A DNA stretch of 64,000 bases from Telopea speciosissima (GCF_018873765.1 NC_057917.1:58090464-58154463); one strand, 5' to 3'; shown: positions 22,745 to 34,671, counted from the first letter of the stretch. Translations and numbers: made by a program. The notes: a model not told the origin generated them from the sequence alone.

Positions 22745-25387
22745 TTACAGCATCTGCGACTTTTGAAGATGCTCCAACAGTGAAGAAGCCTTGCGCTTGG
22801 CTCTATCTGTGCCACTATTAGCCAGGTTGCCCAAGGGTATAAAAGCACCAAGCCTTGCAATACATTCAAGGTTCTCAGCATTTTTCTTGCACAAAGAATG
22901 TAGAATGGCTGCAGCATTCTCCTTGTTGCGGGACAAGCCTGTCCTCAACAGGTCTATCAAGGCAGGAATGATCGTGGCCTTTGCTATGGCAACCTTACAG
23001 TCTTGGTGACTGACAAGAACTGACAATATTGACAGAGCTTCACCAACCATGCAGCTGCTGGATTCTATGAGCATCTGCTTCAATGGCAAAAGGATCCCAC
23101 TCCTCACTGCCCGACCTTTGTTACCCTGATAAAGGCACAAGTAGAATAGAGCAGTTGCGGCATCTTTCTTCCCTCTTGAGCTTCCGTTTTGAAGCAACCC
23201 TATTAAAGCTGCTATTCCCCCAGATTCCCCAATTATTATCTTGTTCTCATTTACAAGAGACAAGCTAAAAAGGGTTGCCGCTGCATTCTCTTTGGCTTCC
23301 TTGCTTCCCATCCTGAGGATTTGGATAATTGAGGGAACTGCACCTGCTAGCATTATGAGTGGTTTATTATTCACATAAATAGAGAGGTTGAGTATGCAAG
23401 TCACCACATTCTCTTGTGTTCTCACATCATCTGTGGTTAACAGCTTGACCAGAATTGGAATAGCACCAGCTTCTGCTATCAGTATCCTATTATCTGTGCT
23501 TGTTTTGGAGAGTGATCGGATTGCAGCTGCGGCACTTCTTTGGTCCTCCATGGACTGACTGGAAAGCTTATGAACCAGAGCATTGATGGCTTCTATGTCC
23601 CCACTAACATCTTGAAATGGTCCATCATTCTTTCTAATCCTACTGTTAACTAGTCCCATTGGCAACTCAACATTGTTCTTTACACACCAATGTGTAATTA
23701 GACTTCTTAACACATAATTTGGGGTTAGTGTCAAATTCTGAAGCTTCTGCTGAGTTTTTGGGCATGTTCTGTTGCCACAGTTTATCCATCTCTGTATATA
23801 TGACCTCTCATAAGTCTGCAAATTAAGGGATCAAAAAATCAGAGTGCAAGGAGGAGTTGAGTTTCAGAGGTCCTCAATTGAAGCTAGTTGAGTGTAGAAA
23901 CACTACTCGACATATGAGACAGTAAATGTTACCTGGCCGGTGGTCACAATTACAGGATCTCTCATCAATTCAAGAGATATAGGGCAGAGGAAATCATCAG
24001 GAATAACGACGGAATCATGCTTTTTACTTTCCTCTGAACTCTTGCCAGCCATGTCATCTTTGTTGTTTAAGTCAGCTTTGTTTAATATGTAGGCCTCAGA
24101 AGACGCAGAGAGGCTATGTGGTCTCTCTAGTTCATGTATCATCTGTTCCATATTATGCCCCATCTTATCAGTAACTTTAGGAGCAATGTCCATCACTGCT
24201 TGAGATTCATGATCAACATTACCTAAGTTCTCAACATACAAGCTTCCAATTACTCTGTTAGCTAAATCTGGCATATTCGTTTTGTCAAGTGACTCAGATA
24301 AGGTACGAGAAACAATTTTTGAATTCAGAGATCCGTTCTTTTTTGCTACTCTTCTCAACTGTGATCGAACCAATTCAACCTGGTGAAAAAGATAATGTTA
24401 GGGGCAGTTCCCTAGTGTCAAAGGCACTATGTATATCTGAACTCTTACTTGTTCCTGAGCTTCCTCGGATATATTGAATTGATCATATGGTATGTTACCC
24501 AATGCTCTCTCCAACTTCCATGTTATACATTGGAACTGGAAGGTGACTTTCTTGCGAGCTAGATCCTAGATCAAGCAACAAAAGGTTTAGAGAAAAACAC
24601 TTAGATTTAAAGGGTTACAAGTTAAAAACCAGCAGAAAGGATTTCTACATGGATCCTTCTCCAATTTTAGTTCTTGAGAAGATGCAAAGATTTGGTTCTG
24701 AGAATGCCCAGGAATCAAAATGGAATTGGGTTGATAATGTGCAAGGTCTTGGTCGTTATAGCTTAAAAAAGGATCCATCTAATTAGATCACAGGCCAGTA
24801 AAATTAAACAAATATAACCACTAATCCATTTCGTTATATAGTAATAAATAGAGAAGCTGGCAAGATAGCTTCCCACTCATACCACCAGGAACAGATTACA
24901 GAATCAATTTCCAAAAAGTGTATAGATTTTGCAGAATCAAAACTCTTTCCGATCACAATGAACAGATTACAGAATCAATGTCCAAAAGCTCCTAACATTG
25001 TAATGGAATGAAACACCAAAACAACAATTTCATGTAGTACTGAGTTAACACAACAGAGGTGTAGTGAAGTGAAGTGATAGCACTTACAGGAGAGGTTTTG
25101 GAATCATAATTTCGTGCAACGAGAAGGAGCCGCTTAGCTGCACGAAGCACTCCCAGCAGATCTTGCAAGCAAGAAGAACAAGGAGACGATGTGGAAGTAA
25201 AGCGATGGGCATTGTTATCACCCTTGAAATCCCTGATATCCTCAAACAACTGAGAGAGAACCCCAATTCTCCGGCTGAAATCGGTGCACTCTCGCCTGTA
25301 AACGTCTCCAAAACCATTGATACGCCCGACATCGTGAACGAGTTCTAGCAGCAGCTGACCGGAGGCACCAATGTCTCCGCCGGCCAT
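22745..25387 (-). CDS. U-box/ARM-repeat E3 ubiquitin ligase, PUB10/PUB11-like
   Basis: Four exons with GT-AG introns, all phase 0: 25387-25088, 24565-24449, 24379-23933 and 23815-22745, giving about 644 aa. The start chosen is MAGGDIGASG; an in-frame ATG two codons upstream (25393) is equally possible. Residues 1-170 form the plant U-box N-terminal helical domain (LLLELVHDVGRINGFG ... VTFQFQCITWKLERALGNIP). The U-box at about 262-337 carries DDFLCPISLELMRDPVIV, TTGQTYERSYIQRWI and CPKTQQ, so the E2-contact positions look intact. About six armadillo repeats follow (GAIPILVKLL, GAVPSIIQIL, GGIAALIGLL, TIIPALIDLL). Proteins of this class transfer ubiquitin to substrates in signalling and defence pathways, with ARM repeats binding the target. 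Length and architecture match the family. Intron 2 is only 69 nt. Substrates cannot be told from sequence. Confidence 0.93.
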
Positions 25388-25521
25388 GTCCATTGCAAGA
25401 TCGATGACCCACTCTCCCTCTGTCTCTGCCTTCAATTCCTCCTCCTTGGGTAGAGAAAGAAAGAAGTAATTATCCCTTGGGATTGATAATAATAACTTAT
25501 AGTAATTCCGATTGATCGATT

Positions 25522-25546
25522 GAGAGAGAGAGAGAGAGAGAGAGAG
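25522..25546 (-). promoter_or_regulatory. GA/CT microsatellite in the U-box gene leader
   Basis: A 25-bp GA run (CT on the coding strand) about 135 bp upstream of the U-box gene start. CT tracts near transcription starts are common in plant promoters and can bind BPC/GAGA factors; a role here is inference. Confidence 0.45.
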
Positions 25547-25799
25547 TGAGGAAAACATGAACGTGGTAGACTCAACTTTCAACAACTACAATGGTGACTT
25601 AAGCTACCATGGCCGGCCATGGATTATTCAATTATTAATAAGTATGTGATAATTTGACAAATTAAGTAGGTAATGACAACCCAGAAGGATCTTAATTTCT
25701 TATTCTTCTTTTTATGGTTTTATCTTCCTTTTTACTCAATAATAATTTTGTTAAAAAGACATTAAATTGCAGGTTTTGAAGGTTGAGAATTGAATAATG

Positions 25800-28060
25800 T
25801 TGCCAATCTTCTTGGCTTTACATTGCCACATTGTTAGGGAAAACAAAAAAGAAGCATCATTCAAAGATAATTTTGATCCAACTGAAGAAAGCACTTATGA
25901 GAGCCTCTATTTTCTTGATGATAGAACTTAGAATTCCAAATACCCCACCCAGTCCAATAAAGATAGGAAACTTGCATAAGTGCTTTAATCAATTCCAATC
26001 TGTAAGTAAATTGGAAGCTGTGGTAGTTCCTTGATTCTAATTGGGCTAAGTTCTTGAAGCAGATTTACTATTCACATACGGATTTTTTGGAAGCTAAGTT
26101 GGGTTCCAACCCATCTTGGGCTTGGAGAAGTATAATAGAAGGAAGACAACTTATTTTAGATGGCCTAATCTGGAGTGTAGGGGATGGCACAAAAATAAAA
26201 ATTTGGGAGGACCGATGGCTGCTGTCTACCAAAGATTGGAAGATCAAGCATCCAGAATATCAATCTCAGAATCTGATTTGGGTTGTAGATATAATTGACC
26301 ATCACACGCATGATTGGAAAAGGGATTTAATCTTCTCAGTTTTTCATCCTGAAGATGTTGCAGCGATTCTCAAAACTAAGTTCAATCTTTTCTCACAACC
26401 TGATAGGCTTGTTTGGGGGGGGGGGGGGGGGTTCGAAAACAGGGATGTACACTGCAAAGGCTGGATACCATCTGCTGTGTGACCAAGGTGCTTTAAACCA
26501 AGGTGATTCGGTGGGGAATTCAGGTGGCAGGGAAGTTATAGCTAAGGAGGTTTGGAGTAACATCTGGTCTTGTTCCTCCCTTCCAAAGGTCCGTCACTTT
26601 CTTTGGAGGAGGGCCTGTGCTAATGGCCTCCCAACGGTTGAAGGCCTAAAGAGAAGGAAAATGCTGCAAGATGCTAGCTATAGCAGGTGTGGCTCAGAAA
26701 CGGAATCAGCCTCTCACATTCTCCAGATTGCCCCTTCGCTAGAGCTGTTTGGTTTGGGTCCCTCTTATCTTTCATACCTCCTCCATCACCTCATCTCCCT
26801 GATTTCATTAGAAGCTGGAGCTCCACTCAACAGATTGCTACGCTCAAAGCCCAAGATATCGCCACTTTAGCTTCCTTTATTTGCTGGGCTATCTGGAAAG
26901 CTAGAAATGAGTTATTGTTCAAAGGCTCTAATACTTCTCCTCAAGAGGTTATCTGGAATGCTCAAGCCCATTATCATGAATTCATTGCTGCTAGGAAGGT
27001 TGTCCCTAATTCTCCTTCTCAATCGCATAAGCAGGTTCCTAAGTGGCAGCCTCCTATTCCAAACTACCTGAAGCTCAATTCAGATGCCTCTATACTCGGA
27101 GATAAAGGGGGTGTTGGCTTTATTTTCAAGAATTACAGAGGGGATCCGCAGCTGGCAGTCTCTTCTTTTATTATGGCCTCTTCGGTTATTCAAGGCGAAG
27201 CTCTGGCTATACGTATTGGTCTACTTTGGGGCATTGCGAAAGGTTATGAGTGCATTGAGGTGGAATCAGATTGCCAACCTCTGATCTCTTTCATTAAATC
27301 TACCTCCAAGACTCCTCCACCTCTAGATACCATGGCTATTGTGCAGGACATTTGTCATTTAGCTTCATCTTACTTCACTAATGTTGTTTTTTCCTTTTCT
27401 CCTAGGGAGACTAACAGTGTGGCTGACTCCCTAGCTAGGAAGGGGCTGACTTGTTTGAGCGAAACTAGTTGGCCCGTTACCACTCCTTGGATTACTGAAC
27501 TCTGTACCTCAGATTCCAGGCTTTGTTCTCGCCCTTCTGAATAAATTTTTCACTTACCAAAAAAAAAAAATCTGTAAGCAAAGGAAAGAAGCCTGCTCTT
27601 CCATAATTGAGGCCTTTTCTTGAGTCTATTTAGAATAGGAGGGGAGCAAGGGCAGAGAGCTTAGTAAGAATAAGAGGAAGCTCCAAATAAGAGATTGGCA
27701 AATGACCAAGCTCACATCCAACAAAGTCCTTGAGTAACTCTTTGACATCAATTGGAACGCCAGTGATGAAAATTAGAGATTTCGGAGGATTAATGGCCAA
27801 CCCAAACATACTTGTAAAATTAGAGATTTTGGAGAAAATGAAAATATCATCGGCAAAAAATTAGATGGGTAAGTTTTATCTCTTTACATTAGGAAGCTGT
27901 TCAAGTAAATCTTTGACCAACTTTCCACCTAAGACAAGAGGAGAGACCTTCCATCACCAAGGTGAACAACAAGGGAGAGAGGGGACAACCTTGCCTAATA
28001 CCCATCATAGGAGCAAAATATTCAAAACCCAATGAATAAGCTATGTTAGAGCACTTAGTC
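25800..28060 (-). mobile_element. Older LINE reverse transcriptase relic, antisense, split
   Basis: On the minus strand, pieces of a non-LTR reverse transcriptase appear in order. First comes a GIRQGCPLSPLLF block (about 27965-28002). Next is the catalytic FADD (27846-27857) preceded by a stop, then GLAINPPKS (about 27780-27810) and WKSRLLSFAYR (near 27580-27610). After the insertion at 26011-27570 it continues with LELIKAL, the IKKIEALISAFF segment and a decayed tail to about 25800. Several stops and frame changes show it is dead. It has lost its 5' part (endonuclease) and its 3' RNase H part. Confidence 0.75.
26011..27570 (+). mobile_element. 5'-truncated LINE (ORF2 C-terminus) inserted in the older LINE
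   Basis: A 1.56-kb insertion flanked by aatctgtaagtaaa (25997-26010) and atctgtaagcaaa (27570-27582), a target duplication of about 13-14 bp. It ends in a poly(A) run (27560-27570). The coding order is the linker after reverse transcriptase (WSVGDGTKIKIWEDRW), then the zinc-binding zf-RVT region (SNIWSCSSLPKVRHFLWRRA), then RNase H (27050-27500) with all four acidic residues visible in LNSDAS, QGEALAIR, VESDCQ and VADSLARKG. Two frame changes break it, one at a 16-G run near 26415-26431 and one near 26725. The reverse transcriptase and endonuclease parts are absent, as expected for a 5'-truncated copy. Confidence 0.85.
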
Positions 28061-29884
28061 AATTCTTTTGCCTTTCTTTTATTTTTTATATTGTGTGCCA
28101 GCTCTTAAATCTTGGCACATTCTGTGATTAATTCCATATCTTTCATGTAGGAACCTAAAAACCTAATAGATGACATAAGAAAGAAAACACACGATCAAAA
28201 TAAGACAATCACACAGCCACAATATAAAGATTTACATGGTTCAACAAGATTGCCTACGTCCATGGTAAGATGAGAACTGCAACACTAACTTAGAATAGAA
28301 TTACAACCTTTCATCCTCACACATCCCCTCTGTAGAGAGTTCACTTGCTACAAGTTTATAACGAAACATATATAGGTATAGTTTACTGAAAATACTCGTA
28401 TGACGACCCTTCAGAGTCAATCCACAAACCCATGCGATAGAATACAAGACATTCTACACCCAAGATTTCACACACACCATGCTTCCACCACCACTCTATT
28501 CACCACCACCTTGCCTCTATCATGAGTAAATGCCATCCTTTTGCAAACTACATATTCACCACAGTAAATAAAGAGGGAATTAAGGCTAAAAGTACCACTT
28601 GGAGGTCCAATGGAAAACCTTAAAGCATCAGGTACTGTGGAGATAGGTCAAGGGTATATTAAAGGACTATACCTATGTAACTCTCAACACTCCATTACAT
28701 GTAAACAGAATAAGACATCATCATACATGTGGAAAGATAGAAATGGACCTAGCTCTAATATTATGATAAATAAAGTGGAAAACCCATGAAATACTACTTG
28801 GAGTCCAACCCAAAATCTTAAGGCATTAGTGTTGTTGATTCTCTCTCCTACGCAGGCCGGGGGGTTGTTTATCACAACTGCCTGTGTAAACACGTACTTT
28901 GTCATGGTAGCTCTTTCAAGAAACTGCCTATAAATTCATATTTTGTTGTAGACTAGGTTTTTTTTATTTTGTACAAAAAATTACAGAATTGCTGCAAGAG
29001 GAAAATGAATGCAAAATTAAAAATGGAAGAGGGTTCTTGAGCAACATAGATGAGTACACTAATGAGGTGAGACGGAACAGTCTCATGCATAAGAGGATAG
29101 CAAGATCATTTAATGAGAGAGAGAGAGAGAGAGAGGTGTGTTAGTGTATCCAAGAAGGCTAAAAAACCTTTTCCCATAAAAAAAAATTTGTATTTGCAAT
29201 TTTGAGACTTCTTTTGCTCGGTTAGATTTTTACTTGGTTGAAATGAATGTGGGTTCTCTATTAGACGTACCTCCTCATGTACGATCAAATGGCAAGTCAT
29301 TCATAAAGCTAATGTTAAACATGCACAACACGGTTAGATTTTCTCTAATATCATATCTAAACTATGTGCTAATAATCGATAGTAATATCACTTCTACATA
29401 ATCTTTATTCATATTTGAGGTCATCACAAAGAGTTATGTTGTGTTCCTCCTTATGTAAAAAAATTCATTTCGGAACTTCATATGCTAGATAGACTTGAAG
29501 AGTCGCTTGTTTTCGAGTCTTTTGCTCACATGTGAAGCTTCAATTTAACTAGAGTTTACCAAGTGACATAACAAAACTATGAAAATTTCAAAAATGCATT
29601 TGAAAATTGTACGTGGAGAGAATGTATGGATATAAGATGCGAGAGGATAAAATTAAATATGAGTCTAAACTTTGATGTGGGACCAAAATTCACATTAATG
29701 CCTACATATTCATATAGTTGAAATTTTCACATCACCTTCCAAGTGCCACTAAATTTAGGTGTTGGTGTGGAGATACTCTCGATACTCTCTAGTGTAGAGA
29801 AACTTTTCACTATATTTATAACTTTTTGATTATTGCTAAAATTTGAAAAGGGATTTTACCAAATATTATTGGAGTATAGGTATT
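28061..29884. other. Intergenic; possible LTR debris near 28150-28700
   Basis: The block tttacatggttcaacaagattgcctacgtccatgg resembles a motif often found in plant LTR-type repeats. Two related blocks (taccacttggaggtccaa near 28590 and tactacttggagtccaacc near 28792) suggest old LTR or repeat remnants. No gene is seen. A GA microsatellite lies at 29114-29134. Confidence 0.3.
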
Positions 29885-30047
29885 TGGCTCTCCTCCAGCC
29901 GTGGCGGGAACTGGAGGATCCAACCCAGCAAAAACAGGGTTGTTTGGGTCATTTCACAGGCAGGCTCCCCTATGAAATGACTAAAACCCCTCTGTTTTTG
30001 CTGGGTTGGATCCTCTAGCTCTCGCCGCTTCTGGAGGAGAGCCAGGT
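29885..30047. mobile_element. 163-bp palindromic MITE
   Basis: The left arm (tggctctcctccagccgtgg ... ctggaggatccaacccagcaaaaacaggg) is matched in reverse by the right arm (ccctctgtttttgctgggttggatcctctagc ... ctggaggagagcca). The centre is near 29968. Arms of about 75 bp, non-coding. A clean target duplication was not found. Confidence 0.7.
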
Positions 30048-30109
30048 CCGAGAGTACTAAAAAAAGAAAAAAAAAAAATCCTAAAGTTCATTTATTTATT
30101 AGGGAAAAA

Positions 30110-30455
30110 GAAAAGAATGCTAGTTGCTTAGCAGCACCCCCTACGCCCTCTCTCATAGGTCAATGAAATGACCACCCTGCCCCTCCCCTTGGATGCATGT
30201 GTTCATGCTCACATTGGCCCCGACGCCGGCACAAGGTCATGCAGCCTGGCAGCAAACCCGCTTCCCATTTATTACTAGGGAATGTGTTCTCTATCCGAGA
30301 CCATGGCCCCTATGCCAGCGCAGGGGCCAATGTGAGCGTGCACGGAAACATCAACATGGCAGAGATTTCTGCCTTTCATGGGGGGTGGGGAGGTCATTTC
30401 ACCCCATCTTGTGCCTGGGCGCAGGGGCCATGCTCCCAATCCTTTTTCCCTTACT
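30110..30455. repeat. F1 element(s), overlapping or nested copies
   Basis: It contains inverted segments cattggccccgacgccggca and tgccagcgcaggggccaatg, and an F1-type unit (ggcccctatgccagcgcagg ... cttgtgcctgggcgcaggggcc). It looks like one element inserted in, or fused to, another. Open frames here only reflect its GC-rich composition. A TTA repeat follows at 30458-30474. Confidence 0.45.
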
Positions 30456-30474
30456 ATTATTATTATTATTATTT

Positions 30475-32201
30475 GGGAGGAGGTGGAGTTCTGAGTCGAG
30501 TTGTCCATAAACAAGGTGGAAACCGGTAATCTAAGTGATTAGAGATGCAAATCGGGCCAGACTGAGTGATTTGATGAATTTTGAGTCCAATAAGCCCAAG
30601 GCCCAACCCAAATGGAATTAAAATTCCAAAGTCCAGATTGAACTTCTTATGGGCCTATCGGCCCTGTCCAAGATGAAACCCTTCATATAAACATGTCAAG
30701 AGAGTCATTCCTCCACATACACAAGCTATACCATGAAGAATCAAATGCATGAAAAAGCACATTTAGCTATCCAAACTCTAAAGTCTCTAAAGAGATTTAA
30801 AGCTTTAGATTTCATTAAAAAAAAAAAAGTAAATTAAATTTAGAGCCCATTTCTGTCTTCTGCTAATCACGTCACTGCCATTCTCATAATTACAATTAGG
30901 CTATGCCATTTTGAATACTAAGAAATAGTTTAGGGTTGGGATATAAAGGAGGTCATAGACTGAGAAGCACAGAATCAGCCATAGATAAAACAATAAGCAA
31001 TAGAAATCTCTTAAATTACATGGAAGTCTTCCAGCATATCTGAAAAAAAAAACTTTATTGAATCTCTTGATCAAATACAAATGCCCATGTGTAATCCTAA
31101 ATTCGATGAATTTGAATCGCTATATAGTGAAACTTTTGTTTACATTACAAGAAGTAGATTGAAGGTTTGAAACAATGCAATTTCCTTACAATAATCCAAG
31201 CTCGAGAAATTGTAAGAAAAATAAATAAAAAAATAGATATAGATGGAGAAAAATAGATGATGAGAATTGGTTAACACGTGAATATGAAGGGTAATTTAGG
31301 TATTTTAAAGTATCAAGGGAGAATGAAGGGTAGAAGTTTACTGTTTTTTGGGGGAATCAAAAAAGTAACTTCGATTAGAGAAATTTGAGAAAATATAGGA
31401 TTAGTACAGGTGAGTGATAGAAATTTTTCCAAACATTAGTACAAAATTTTTTTTTTTCTGTTAAAACATTAATGCAAGTTAACACACACATAATCAGGCG
31501 GTCTTCAAATAAGAAAGCCTTTGTTATTTTTTCTAGATCGTACTTTTGGTTTCTCTTTAGTGAGTCTCTCTTTGTGGCATAATAGAATATCGCAGTTCAC
31601 CTTCGTGCCAAAGTTGGAGGGTTATTATTATTATGGGAAGATACTAGTACACCGGAGATTCTCTCATCAACTTTATTGAAAAAGGTGGACATGGGCTTTT
31701 ATGTCATTTTAGATTGGAATTTATGCCTTTCTGATGGTATTTAATGTAGGTTGTACACATGCGTGGCCGTGCATGAAAAATGTTGCATTATTATTATTAT
31801 TAATCTAGGTGTAACCATGCTTGGTCACCGTCTACATGGAATAGAAATACTCCATTGTAGGGAGGTCCAACAAACGGTTTATTTGTCGGTGATAACTCCA
31901 TGTAGCCAGTGCTTGGTTACAGAGAGCATGACCCATAATAAACCCTTTCTTCTTGTATTTCCATTCATCTTGCTACCTAGGGTAGCTTGTTTCCCCCTTT
32001 TTCTGTAGAATTCAGCTATAGTTTGTAAGGCAGGTACCAGATCTATTGTTGAAGCTGCTGCTTGCCCCAACAGTAACAACTTGGGCAGTGTTCGGATGAT
32101 AAAAATAGTTATTTTTGTTGTCCGATAATGCAAAATCAACTTAAAATGCATACCAAACACTGCCTTGGAATGTTGGGGGCAGGAATGAATCCCACCTTCA
32201 G
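30475..32201. other. Intergenic
   Basis: No gene supported. A tiny MITE-like unit with ends gggcagtgttcgg and ccaaacactgcctt lies at about 32093-32166. An ATT repeat lies near 31788-31802. Confidence 0.35.
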
Positions 32202-32389
32202 GGGACTCGGCTCCTGTCAATCCGGGCAGCAATGCTGCATGTGCAACACCTGAGATGAGGCAGTGCGCATTTACCGCCTTACCCTTGCCCAATCGTCTTG
32301 CCCAAACAGGGGTAAGGCGATAAATACGCATCGCCTCATCTCAAGTGCTGCATATGCAACACTACTGCCCGGATTGACAGGAGCCGAGT
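32202..32389. mobile_element. 188-bp near-perfect palindromic MITE with 10-bp target duplication
   Basis: The left arm begins gggactcggctcctgtcaat and runs through ccgggcagcaatgctgcatg, aacacctgagatgaggc and ttaccgccttaccc. The right arm is its reverse complement with few changes, ending attgacaggagccgagt. The central loop is about 25 bp. Flanks are ccaccttcag at 32192-32201 and 32390-32399, an exact 10-bp target duplication. Size, palindrome and duplication fit a non-autonomous Mutator-like element; that assignment is inferred. Confidence 0.8.
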
Positions 32390-32399
32390 CCACCTTCAG

Positions 32400-33101
32400 T
32401 ACCCTCCTAATCTAATCTTCCAAGCACGTGTTACTTAAAAAAAAAAATGGTTGAAGTCTTGTTTTTTTTTTTTTTGTATTATCTATGATCAACAAAATCC
32501 ATTGTTATGCTGCAAGATACCAAATTTTCATTGCAGACATTTGTCAAAAGTTAAGGAAAATGGTCCCCCCCCTCCCCATCCCCAGTACCATATTTGGACT
32601 GAGATGGGGAATGTGGTGAGCCCAAACTTAGGAAATTATGTCACAAAAGATCTTCTAGCAGCGCACATGACCGACCAATCAACTAGGTCGACAACTTCTT
32701 AATTATGACTCTTTGAAATTCAGAAAAAGAGGTTAAACCATCACCTTCATTGTTCTTAACTTTCTGAAAGTTAATATCATATCTTTACCAAACAAAAAAA
32801 CAAAGTTAATATCATATCAGTCATAGCTGAGCTTAATTTGGGCCTTACATTCCTTTGTTACTTCCAAATGCCTCTATACATGCATTGTCGTCTTGTAAGT
32901 GAGTGGCAAGACAGAAAAAATTTCTTCCTGAAAATGAATTTAGGATTTGAAATTCAAAGTTGAAATAGTAGTTTACTATAGACATGGTTTATTTATAGAA
33001 AAATAGATTTTGGTAGAAACAATAAACAAGCCAGGAGAATATACTAGGTACTCTGTAAGGTTAAAGCGTGCAATTAACTTCCTACTGTATAGTGCTTGTT
33101 C
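32400..33101. other. Intergenic, AT-rich
   Basis: No gene seen between the two palindromic elements; only T and A runs and a short direct repeat (aagttaatatcatatc, twice near 32770-32820). Confidence 0.35.
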
Positions 33102-33269
33102 GCGTTGAGTTCCTCTGTAGTGTGGCAGGGAGTGTAGCGCACATCCAACAGCCCACAGTGCTTGGGCACGCAGCCCAACACCCCGTCTGTATTGGACTAG
33201 GTGCCCAAGCATTGTGGGCCGTCGGATTGTGCGCTACACTCCCTGTCGCGCTACAGAGAACCCAAATCT
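33102..33269. mobile_element. 168-bp palindromic MITE with 10-bp target duplication
   Basis: The left arm (gttcctctgtagtgtggcag, ggagtgtagcgcacatccaac, agcccacagtgcttgggcac) is inverted in the right arm (gtgcccaagcattgtgggcc, gattgtgcgctacactccct, ctacagagaac). Flanked by gtgcttgttc at 33092-33101 and 33270-33279, an exact 10-bp duplication. Non-coding. Confidence 0.78.
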
Positions 33270-33464
33270 GTGCTTGTTCATCCTTGAAGGGGCTTTGCAA
33301 AAGATTTGCTTTCCCAAGGTTGCTTTGCTGAACAAATACTGACTCTCTTAGTAGTTTTCTGAGCCCAAAACCTTTGCCTCTGTTCAATCAGAGATCTCAA
33401 CTATATTTCAGTCCCTTGATATTTTATGTACATGTGATTACATTATACAGAGAGATTACAAGAT

Positions 33465-33723
33465 ATTAACTTGGGAACAAATCCTTGCTCTCAACAGAGA
33501 GCTTCATTATATTTGGAGTGAAGAACGATTACAAGAAGTGCCTCTGTTTTAGGAAAGACCAGAAATGAAATAGAAATACAATATGCATAGCATGATAAAG
33601 GAAAGATGATCATGTCAAGGATGGTAGTTCCAGGATAGGAAAGAGCATGAAATATGGAAGGTGCGGTTGGGAGATCTAGTGCAAGGCGCACAACTGGGTT
33701 GGCCGATATCTTATGGTGATACA
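33465..33723 (-). repeat. 3' LTR of Copia A
   Basis: It is about 259 bp and pairs with 37411-37686. Shared blocks include ttaacttgggaacaaatccttgctctcaac, gagcttcattatattt, gtgcggttgggagatct and gatatcttatg.tgataca. In element sense it begins TGTATCA. Confidence 0.85.
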
Positions 33724-34157
33724 CCCCCCTCAAGTGGAAGATTTGTAGCTGTGAATCCTCAACTTGTCTCGAATGCAGCAGAATCTGGTGGACGAGAGCA
33801 CCTTAGTGAAGATATCGACCGGTTGATCTTTCATGGAGATAAATTGAACCATGAGTTTTTTCTTGGCAACCTTGTCATGGACAAAGTGGAAGTCAATCTC
33901 CACGTGTTTGGTACGAACGTGAAAGACTGGGTTTACCGAGAGATATGTGGCCCCAATATTATCACACCATAGAATCGGGGCCTTGGAGATGCCAATGCCC
34001 CATTCGGTCAACTCTGAACAAGCATCAGCAATGGGTTTGTACTCTACTTCAATGGAAGAGGGTGCAATGGTCCGTTGCTTCTTTGAGGTCCAAGAAATGA
34101 GATTGGGACCAAGATAAATTGTATATCCCCTTGTAGACTTACGGTCATTGCTGCTAC

Positions 34158-34671
34158 TAGGGGTGCAAGCTTGGGCTGAAATACCTAGCCCTGAGAGCGG
34201 GTTAGGGCTGGAAATTTATGGCCCTAACTTAGGGTCGGGTCGGGCCAGGGTTGAGGCCTCGGGCTAGTCCCAGCTCGGCCCAAGCTGACCCTATTTTAAG
34301 TTTAACTATAAAAAATATATTGATATACTATATATATTATAAACTTTAATGTCACACATATTCTGTTATATAATATATTATATATGAAGATAATAAGTGA
34401 TAATATATTTTATAAGAGTGTTATTTTATGTAAATTTGATAATTTTCTCCTCGACCCAACCCAACTAAGTCCAATCCATGCATTTCTCCCTTCCCCCACT
34501 CCATGATCAGGGCCAACCAGGGTCAACCTAGTCCAACCCTGAGGATGGGTCAGTGTTGGATTTTCCAGGCCCTAAGTCACAGTCGGGTCGGGCCTAGGCC
34601 CAACTAAGGAGACTCAGGGTTAAGCTTGGGTTTTAAAAAGCCCGGCCTAACCCGACCCTATTGTAGTCCTA
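34158..34671. mobile_element. hAT-like MITE in Copia A with 8-bp target duplication
   Basis: It is bounded by gctgctac at 34150-34157 and 34672-34679, an exact 8-bp duplication as made by hAT transposases. The ends are taggggtgcaa and, inverted, taggactacaa. The interior is GC-rich at both ends (cgggtcgggcc-type) and AT-rich in the middle. It splits the open frame at the reverse transcriptase/RNase H junction of Copia A. Removing the element plus one duplication leaves the frame continuous, so it is younger than Copia A. Same family as 20603-20966. Confidence 0.85.

Noticed and set aside
31879..32331. 150-codon minus-strand frame
   Set aside because: It runs straight through the left arm and loop of the palindromic MITE at 32202-32389, so it is fortuitous.
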